Assembly: GCA_014584345.1 (NCBI GenBank)
Contig: JACTNB010000026.1
Coordinates: forward strand, 1-31,073
From: Planctomycetota bacterium
Lineage (GTDB): Bacteria; Planctomycetota; Planctomycetia; Planctomycetales; Planctomycetaceae
DNA: 31,073 nt
Direction of reading: 5' to 3'
Below the pieces are notes generated by a model. It was not told the DNA's origin. It ran no database searches and saw only the letters and a program-made list of their open reading frames with translations. Position 1 is the first letter of the stretch. Each line of letters begins with the position of its first letter. The position numbers were made by a program, and so were the translations under genes. This document shows positions 25,371 to 31,073 of the stretch, piece by piece.

Positions 25371-27061
25371 TCCGTCATTCTCTCGGCATGGCGCGACGAT
25401 TCCTCCACCACGGACAGGCCGGATTGGTGCAGAATCCAACTGCTGAGATGCTGGCCAATGCTGTGGCCAATTTCTTCTTCATCGTCAAACACGATATCCG
25501 CGCCAGCCGCGTAGAGTTCGTGGATATCGCGGAGATAACGGGCCCGAACGACGATATGCGTCTGTGGTGCCTGACTGCGGATCATGTCCACCACGGCAAT
25601 TGCCATTCGTAAGCTGGGAATGGTCACCACCACGACCTTGGCCTCGGCGACATGCGCATGCTCCAGCACTTCGTGCTGGGTGGCGTCTCCCACCAGGCCT
25701 TCGAAGCCCATATCCATCCCCTTGCGGACACCGTTACGGTTCAGGTCGATCACGGTCACATTCAGTTCAGCCTTATTGGCCACCTTGCCCGCAAACTGAC
25801 CAGCGGGACCGAACCCGACAATCACCACATCCGGTTTGCGTCCGACCTGCTGTTCCGTACCGGGGAGCATGTTGCTCGATCCGAGGAATCGCCCGGTGAG
25901 CAGATTTGTCAGCGCCGGTGCCTGCGCTACAAGGACCGGCCCTATGAACAAAGACATGATCGTCGCGGAGACCAGCAGATTGTGGGTCTCACCCGAGATC
26001 ACCTCGTTCCGCAAGGCCAGGTTTCCCAGCACAAAGGCAAATTCTCCCACCTGGGCCAGGCAGATCCCGGTACAGAGCGCGACGGATGTCAGGTTTCCCA
26101 GGAACAAAAAAATTCCCACCAGAACGAGGAACTTCAACGCCAGTAATCCCGCAGTGGTGGAGAGGACAAGCAGAATGTGCTCCCAGACCCAGACGGGATC
26201 GGCCACCATACCTGCCGAGCCAAAAAACAGTGTCAGAAGCACAATCCGCAAAGGGGAAATATCGGCCCGAATTTGCGTGGCAAAGGGGGAGGCTCCCAGA
26301 AACATGCCCGCCACGAATGCCCCCAGGGCCGGCGAGATACCCGCCAGATTCGCAGCCCAGGCAGATCCCAACCCGGTCGCGACGGAAAGAATGGTCGTCA
26401 ATTCACGGTTTCGTTCCAGTGTCAGCATGCCGAGGGCCCGGCTCGCCACATGATTGAGCAGCACATACAGGGCAATGATCAGCAGGCAAGCGACCATCAG
26501 GATATTAGCCGCATTCCAGAGCAGGCCCCCGATCCCCTGCCCACCTCCGAGCAACGAAATCAGAATGGCCAGCGGCACGACGGCAATATCCTGAATCAGG
26601 AGCACGGCCAAGCTGTTGCCTCCATATGGGGTTTCCAGTTCGCTGTTTTCCATCAGTATTCGGAGCACGATAGCCGTGCTACTGAGAGAGACCATCGCCC
26701 CGAGCGCGATTGCTTCTCGCACCGCAAAACCGAGGAACACAGCCGCCAGGGCGGTCAACGCGAGCGTCAGCGAGACCTGCAGAATACCCCCCAACAGAGG
26801 TGTCGGGCCCAGTTTCTTCAGTCGCGCAATGGAAAATTCCAGCCCCAGACTGAATAACAGCAGAGAAACCCCCAATTCGGAGATGGCTTCAATTTCATGT
26901 TCCGATTGTATGGCATGCAGACTGCCCGGCCCGCCGAGTACCATTCCCGCCAGCAGATAGCCCACCAGCGGACTCTGTCCCAGCCTCGAAAAGACTCCAC
27001 CAATCAGCAGGCATGCCCCCAGCAGAATCACTACATCAGAAACCAGTATCCACATTTCCAT
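25367..27061 (-). CDS. CPA2 (Kef-type) cation:proton antiporter with RCK domain
   Basis: A 564-residue membrane protein. About twelve helices fill residues 5-390. LLIQDIAVVP (154-163) carries the conserved QD motif with the exchange aspartate D158. After a linker, residues 411-540 form a TrkA_N/RCK nucleotide-binding domain beginning DVVIVGFGPAGQFAG, with the GxGxxG loop. This layout is that of KefB/KefC- and YbaL-type potassium/proton antiporters. The open frame begins at 27244, but ATG 27061 with AAGGA five bases upstream is the real start, and the first helix begins right after it. The protein ends ERMTD, with the stop inside a repeat element. Ion specificity is inferred from the family. 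Confidence 0.93.
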   Translation of the reverse strand: MEMWILVSDVVILLGACLLIGGVFSRLGQSPLVGYLLAGMVLGGPGSLHAIQSEHEIEAISELGVSLLLFSLGLEFSIARLKKLGPTPLLGGILQVSLTLALTALAAVFLGFAVREAIALGAMVSLSSTAIVLRILMENSELETPYGGNSLAVLLIQDIAVVPLAILISLLGGGQGIGGLLWNAANILMVACLLIIALYVLLNHVASRALGMLTLERNRELTTILSVATGLGSAWAANLAGISPALGAFVAGMFLGASPFATQIRADISPLRIVLLTLFFGSAGMVADPVWVWEHILLVLSTTAGLLALKFLVLVGIFLFLGNLTSVALCTGICLAQVGEFAFVLGNLALRNEVISGETHNLLVSATIMSLFIGPVLVAQAPALTNLLTGRFLGSSNMLPGTEQQVGRKPDVVIVGFGPAGQFAGKVANKAELNVTVIDLNRNGVRKGMDMGFEGLVGDATQHEVLEHAHVAEAKVVVVTIPSLRMAIAVVDMIRSQAPQTHIVVRARYLRDIHELYAAGADIVFDDEEEIGHSIGQHLSSWILHQSGLSVVEESSRHAERMTD

Positions 27062-27214
27062 CGCGATCCTTGCCTGCGGCGTGCCGGGGGGAGTGTGGAT
27101 TTTAGCAGGATCGCGCCGAATGCAGTAGCACACAAACACTTCGCGCGCTGCGGAGGGGAACCAGCCGTCCCAGGAGTCTGAACATTTCCACGGACGAACT
27201 CGGCGACAGACGTG

Positions 27215-27256
27215 AAAAAAGCTCGATTTTACCCCTGGAGGCAAAAAATCGAGCTT
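27215..27256 (-). terminator. Intrinsic terminator of the CAU tRNA gene
   Basis: AAGCTCGATTTT (27219-27230) and AAAATCGAGCTT (27245-27256) form a perfect 12-base stem. On the minus strand it is followed by a run of T (plus-strand A-run 27215-27220). It starts 8 bases after the mature tRNA end. Confidence 0.85.
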
Positions 27257-27263
27257 GTTCAGG

Positions 27264-27337
<74 letters not shown>

Positions 27338-27368
27338 GCTGCCACGATAGTTGTGATCGTGAAAAAAA

Positions 27369-27397
27369 AGTATAGGCATCGTCTACGCGAATGAAAA
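27369..27397 (-). promoter_or_regulatory. Promoter of the CAU tRNA gene
   Basis: On the minus strand TTTTCA (27392-27397) and TATACT (27369-27374, 5 of 6) are 17 bases apart and lie about 30 bases before the mature 5' end. A T8 run separates the -10 from the tRNA. Confidence 0.55.
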
Positions 27398-27580
27398 GTG
27401 TTGTCGCTGGGCTTCTTCGACAATTTTACACCAGGACTCCACACGCAATGAGAAAGTTCGGGAAATTCGCGCCATCTGCCCGGCGAAAGACGGATGGGGC
27501 CAATCGAACCTATCTGGGCGATTGTTTTTCGTTCCCGCAGGTCTGTCACGGATTTCTACTGCCAACAGGTCTCCCAAAAA

Positions 27581-27608
27581 TTGACAAGCCGCTTGAGTAA
27601 TGTAGCAT
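27581..27608 (+). promoter_or_regulatory. Candidate promoter of the GNAT gene at 27712
   Basis: A perfect TTGACA (27581-27586) is followed after 16 bases by TAGCAT (27603-27608, 4 of 6). The leader would be about 95 bases. Nothing else is supported in 27398-27711. Confidence 0.5.
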
Positions 27609-27711
27609 TATTATAGTCAAGAGTCTTCGGCTTCCCTTCGCGGGGAGGGATTCGCGACTCAAACAAGTTTGCCCAGTGATTTTCTGTCCCCCGGTTACAG
27701 GTCGCAGCCCG

Positions 27712-28323
27712 ATGGCCGAACGCTATTTCAAGCGTTATCGAATGAAGTTCGACTGTCGCCGGAGCAGTATTCCGGAGCCTCGTTTGCCCGAGGGTTATTC
27801 CTGGATTGCCTGGTCGGACGGTCTCCTGGAATCGCATGCTCAAGTCAAAGCGGAGTGCTTTCGCAACGAGGTCGACGCGACGGTCTTCCCTTGCCTGGGA
27901 AATCTGGCTGGTTGTCGCAAATTGATGCGCGATATTTCCTGCCATTCGAATTTCCTTCCCCGGGCCACCTGGCTGATTCAACATCCTTCCGACATGGCCT
28001 TTCCCCGTTACTGCGGCACGATCCAGGGCATGATTCGGGGGTTCCGCACGGGGGCGATCCAGAATGTCGGGATTACGGCGGACTGCCGCGGCTTGGGTCT
28101 CGGCAAATCGTTGGTGGCACGCTCGTTGATTGGCTTTGCCGAAGTGGGCATCCAGAAGGTGTATCTGGATGTCACTGCCGCGAATGTGCCCGCGGTCACT
28201 TTGTATGAAAAGCTGGGGTTTCGCATCGAGTCGTTATCGTACCAGACGGTGAAACATCCCGCCGACTTCCTCTTTGCCTCGACGCGAGGTGCCTCTGCCC
28301 CGTCGATTTCCCCGCGTGGTTGA
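27712..28323 (+). CDS. GNAT-family N-acetyltransferase
   Basis: A 203-residue single-domain GNAT enzyme. IQNVGITADCRGLGLGKSLV is motif A, with the acetyl-CoA loop (R-G-L-G-L-G), and KVYLDVTAANVPAVTLYEKLGF is motif B. The front, MAERYFKRYRMKFDC, matches a start I have seen in planctomycete acetyltransferases (recollection, not checked). The frame is open from GTG 27676, but ATG 27712 gives the better N-terminus. The substrate is unknown. A TTGACA promoter lies upstream. It is not closely related to the GNAT protein at 11099. Confidence 0.85.
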   Translation: MAERYFKRYRMKFDCRRSSIPEPRLPEGYSWIAWSDGLLESHAQVKAECFRNEVDATVFPCLGNLAGCRKLMRDISCHSNFLPRATWLIQHPSDMAFPRYCGTIQGMIRGFRTGAIQNVGITADCRGLGLGKSLVARSLIGFAEVGIQKVYLDVTAANVPAVTLYEKLGFRIESLSYQTVKHPADFLFASTRGASAPSISPRG

Positions 28324-28505
28324 AAAATTTACACGCAGACGACGCTTGAGCCTGAAAAGTGTTGATCTCTTGCGGCAATTGCACGTAAGTAGTAAGACAC
28401 ACGTTCCCTCATCATCGATGACCCCTCGCGATTCTCACTTGTCCCTTCCCATTTTCTTCCGGGCCGTTCGGCAAAGTCACCGTGCTGATCGGTAACACGC
28501 ATAAC

Positions 28506-30047
28506 ATGATCACTGGGAAACACTCTCGGGCTTGCCGCTCGAACTGGAAACTGGTGTACGCCGCCTCGCTACTGGCGTCCGGTTGCGCTACGTCCGTTCC
28601 TGGCATGAACGGGGAGGGTTTGTCCTGGAAGCTGCCGGGCTGGGGGGTAAAGCCGACCGAGACACGTGCGGAAATCGCGGAGAAGTCAGCCGCAATGGCG
28701 GACTCGTCCACGGAGAACCCGTTTCGCAGGGAACAACCACTGGAAACACAACTTGCCTCGGCCAGTCAGCCGGGCGCGTCCGGCGAAGCGAAGTCCACCG
28801 CCTCGCCCGGCCCTCGATTCGACGCTGCGACAATGATGTTGATTGAAACGGAATTCAAGGATGCTTCCGTGGAAGAACGGAAACAATGGTTCGAGGAATT
28901 GCGGCAGGTTCCCCCCGAAATGGTACCACGGATCCTGCGAATGCGCCGGTTGACGCAGCAGGCGATTCAATCCAGGGAAACCCCACGCGGGGACACCCCC
29001 CAAGGCCAGGGACTACAGTCCAGCTCGAATCTGGTGGCCACGACTTCATCCACTGCGAATTCTGCCGACGCGCCCGCTTCGTCGGCTAATCCCCTGCAAG
29101 CGTTGAATCCCTGGGAGGCCCCGCCTTCAACAACGGCGGCACTCCCACAGCCACCCGAAAATGCAGTCCCCCCCGTGATGCCGACAGGAGGTGTGCAGCA
29201 GACGAGTGCCTGGGCCAGCCCGCCAGCTGGAGTGAATCAAGCGGCAACTCTACCCAACCCCGTTGCTGGTCAGACTGCCGGCGCCCAGGCGCCAGACGAG
29301 ACGGCGGCTGCCCCTCCTCCGGAAAGTTTTGAGAAAGCATTGGAACATTTGATTGCCCTGCGTGAACAGCAGGTTGCCACGCTTCAGCCGGGCGAACTCG
29401 AGGAAGATCGCCTGCGATACACATCGCAACACGCCACTCTGAGAATGTTGTATCTGATGGCCGATCGCCAGGAGCGCGCGTTGGAAGCGATACCCCAGTT
29501 ACCCACCTCGGAGCAGGAATTCTGGCAACAAATGTTCTGGGGCCTGTCGAACTATTTCGATAGTACGGGCATCCCGAACCCCGCCGATCGGGCCACGCAC
29601 GCGGTTTCCCAGTTTTCCGAAGCGACGGGACGACTACGCGAACGCGCGAATCTGGAACTCCGGAACCTGGCTTTCTGCAAGCGAATTGATGGTTTTGGAA
29701 TTTACGAACGGTTCGACCGCGATGAGTTCCGTCCCGGAGAGCCCGTGCTGGTCTACGCGGAAATGCGCAACTTCCTTAGCGAACCGACCAGCGACGGTCG
29801 CTACAAGACCATCCTCAAATCGACCATCGAAATTCACCGTGCTGGCAGCCAGAGCGGATTAGTCACCAGGCAAGATTTCACCCCCACGGAGGATTTGTGC
29901 CGCAACCGACGCAGCGACTACTTTCACAGTTATATGATCAACATCCCCGATCGCGTCACGGTTGGCCCTCATATCCTCAAGTTGATCGTCGAGGATCAAC
30001 TCAACCGCAAAGTGGCCAGTTATACGGTCAACTTCACCGTTAACTGA
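28506..30047 (+). CDS. Lipoprotein of unknown function
   Basis: A 513-residue protein not recognised as a named family. The N-terminus has a basic region, a hydrophobic stretch and the lipobox LLASGC with the lipid-bearing cysteine at position 27, so it should be membrane-anchored outside the cytoplasm. Residues about 150-300 are a low-complexity linker rich in alanine, proline, serine and glutamine. Residues 105-145 and 300-370 look helical (FEKALEHLIALREQQVATL). Residues 390-513 are beta-rich (GFGIYERFDRDEFRPGEPVL, VGPHILKLIVEDQLNRKVAS), like a small extracytoplasmic beta-sandwich. ATG 28506 is chosen because the frame's earlier GTG (28482) would disturb the signal. No ribosome binding site is obvious. 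Confidence 0.75.
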   Translation: MITGKHSRACRSNWKLVYAASLLASGCATSVPGMNGEGLSWKLPGWGVKPTETRAEIAEKSAAMADSSTENPFRREQPLETQLASASQPGASGEAKSTASPGPRFDAATMMLIETEFKDASVEERKQWFEELRQVPPEMVPRILRMRRLTQQAIQSRETPRGDTPQGQGLQSSSNLVATTSSTANSADAPASSANPLQALNPWEAPPSTTAALPQPPENAVPPVMPTGGVQQTSAWASPPAGVNQAATLPNPVAGQTAGAQAPDETAAAPPPESFEKALEHLIALREQQVATLQPGELEEDRLRYTSQHATLRMLYLMADRQERALEAIPQLPTSEQEFWQQMFWGLSNYFDSTGIPNPADRATHAVSQFSEATGRLRERANLELRNLAFCKRIDGFGIYERFDRDEFRPGEPVLVYAEMRNFLSEPTSDGRYKTILKSTIEIHRAGSQSGLVTRQDFTPTEDLCRNRRSDYFHSYMINIPDRVTVGPHILKLIVEDQLNRKVASYTVNFTVN

Positions 30048-30264
30048 CACCGGGACGAACCATCGGAACTTTTGGATTCTGGAAAAATCCGTCGGAACGG
30101 ACTCACGGAATCTTAACCCGTCCCGTTGATCCGCTAAAGTGACCCTGTCGGGATACTTGCGGGCTGGGGCTGGATGTTCCGGCTGCCTGTCGATCCCGCG
30201 GGACACTGCATCCTTCCGGAGGAGCCAGTGCGTTTGTCAGGATACTCGATTTTAGAAACCGACT

Positions 30265-30846
30265 ATGTACTCAGCCATTATTTTTGATTGCGATGGCACC
30301 CTGGCCGATTCCATGCCACCGCATTACATCTCCTGGCGATCCACGCTGTTGCGGTATGGCATCGACCTTTCCGAAGACCTGTTTTATGAAATGGGGGGGT
30401 GGCCCACGCTGAAAGTCGTGGAGTATCTGCTGGAAAGGGATGGTGTCGCCGCCGATCCGCATCAGATTGCAGAAGAGAAGGAAATTGGTTTCGAGGAACT
30501 GCTGCACACGGTGAAGCCGATTCAACCCGTGGTGGACGTGGTTCTGGAGAATTATGGGAAAATCCCGTTGGCCGTCGCCACGGGTGGCATTCCGCGGATC
30601 TGTCACGGCATCCTCGACAACCTGGGAATCCGCCATTGTTTCGAGAGCATTGTGACGGCTGTTGACGTAGCACGGTCAAAGCCGTTTCCCGATATCTACC
30701 TGGAAGCGGCACGCCGGGTGGGGGTAGAGCCTCAACGTTGCCTGGCTTATGAAGATACCGATCCCGGCCTGCAGGCCGCCCAAGCCGCTGGCATGGATGT
30801 CGTGGATGTTCGCAGCCTGTATCGCCCCCAACGTATTACCGTTTGA
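30265..30846 (+). CDS. HAD-superfamily phosphatase (beta-phosphoglucomutase-like)
   Basis: A 193-residue hydrolase. Motif I is FDCDGTLADS with nucleophile D8 and general acid D10. A small helical cap follows (residues 16-80). Motif II is AVATGG with its threonine, motif III the lysine of SKPFPDIYLEAA, and motif IV EDTDPGLQAAQAAGM. This is the subclass I (YqaB / beta-phosphoglucomutase / GS1-like) architecture, which acts on sugar phosphates or similar small phosphates. The second conserved acidic pair is present, so it should be active. There is no Shine-Dalgarno sequence before ATG 30265. The substrate is unknown. Confidence 0.88.
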   Translation: MYSAIIFDCDGTLADSMPPHYISWRSTLLRYGIDLSEDLFYEMGGWPTLKVVEYLLERDGVAADPHQIAEEKEIGFEELLHTVKPIQPVVDVVLENYGKIPLAVATGGIPRICHGILDNLGIRHCFESIVTAVDVARSKPFPDIYLEAARRVGVEPQRCLAYEDTDPGLQAAQAAGMDVVDVRSLYRPQRITV

Positions 30847-30887
30847 ATGCCGCTGCGTTTAGCGCGGCAGCATGGAGCACACGGTAT

Positions 30888-30924
30888 AAAAAAACAACAG
30901 CCCGGTGGATCAGCCGGGCTGTTG
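30888..30924 (-). terminator. Intrinsic terminator for the leftward gene at the window end
   Basis: CAACAGCCCGG and CCGGGCTGTTG form a perfect 11-base stem around TGGATCAG. On the minus strand it is followed by seven T (plus-strand A-run 30888-30894). On the plus strand only a weak T stretch follows, so it mainly serves the gene entering from the right, although it may also block read-through from the HAD gene. Confidence 0.9.
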
Positions 30925-30965
30925 CCGTTTACAGTTTGAACTCACTCAAACCCGTATCGAAAACA

Positions 30966-31073
30966 TTAGATGCTTTCGGCCACGGGAGCGTCGCAGGCCA
31001 GTTGGCACTGGTCGTTGTCGCAGTCATCGCTGGAGTCCAGGAAGGACGAACCGCGCGTGTAAGCCTTGGGAGT
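30966..31073 (-). CDS. C-terminal end of a small cysteine-containing protein (partial)
   Basis: The last 35 codons of a leftward gene run in from the right edge and end at TAA 30966-30968. The visible residues include SSFLDSSDDCDNDQCQLACD and end VAESI: three cysteines, many aspartates and serines. A perfect terminator lies 42 bases downstream on the same strand, which supports it as a real gene end. I do not recognise the family; a small exported or metal-binding tail would fit, but this is speculation. It is too short to appear as a complete open frame in the window. Confidence 0.55.
   Translation of the reverse strand, partial: TPKAYTRGSSFLDSSDDCDNDQCQLACDAPVAESI

Overview
This window looks like chromosomal DNA of a planctomycete (Planctomycetota). 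That is an inference from gene content: a sulfotransferase-rich polysaccharide cluster, a BatA-like von Willebrand protein, a six-domain ribosomal protein S1, a dnaA without dnaN beside it, planctomycete-style GNAT and lipoprotein genes, and large intergenic spacers. The coding density is moderate and there is no phage or plasmid signature.

Layout. 304-849 (-) is an ActR/RegA-type response regulator. 1147-7114 (-) is a five-gene surface-polysaccharide cluster: flippase, sulfotransferase, O-antigen-ligase-like membrane protein, a second sulfotransferase and a glycosyltransferase. tRNA-Arg(CCU) lies at 7501-7574 (+), followed by a secreted HEXXH metalloprotease-like protein with a lectin-like C-terminus, a convergent BatA/VWA membrane protein and a GNAT protein. 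A long hairpin-rich leader (12262-12747) precedes a divergent dnaA. Then come a leftward mrp-sufE-sufS iron-sulfur group, a degenerate receiver protein, acetyl-CoA synthetase and two tatA genes. A solitary FliN/FliM-like (SpoA) gene and rpsA with a structured leader and a strong terminator follow. The right part holds a CPA2/Kef-type antiporter, a CAU-anticodon tRNA with its own promoter and terminator, a GNAT gene, a lipoprotein, a HAD phosphatase, and the C-terminal end of one more leftward gene at the window edge.

The most unusual signal is a dispersed 251-bp palindromic element. There are three full copies (14232-14490, 15775-16025, 25120-25370) and one half copy (about 18170-18250). Each full copy has two inverted 28-bp hairpin cores around a 78-79-bp spacer, with arms of about 54 and 63 bp. 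In the copy between sufE and sufS the spacer is inverted relative to the arms when compared with the other two copies. The TTAA-like ends of the elements also supply the stop codons of dnaA, sufS and the Kef antiporter. This resembles a MITE/REPIN family with an internally invertible segment. No mobilising enzyme is encoded here.

How genes work together. Flippase, ligase, glycosyltransferase and two sulfotransferases would build, export and sulfate a surface glycan. Mrp, SufE and SufS supply sulfur and carry Fe-S clusters; SufBCD is not in the window. The TatA proteins lack a TatC here. All functional calls come from reading motifs, without database searches.
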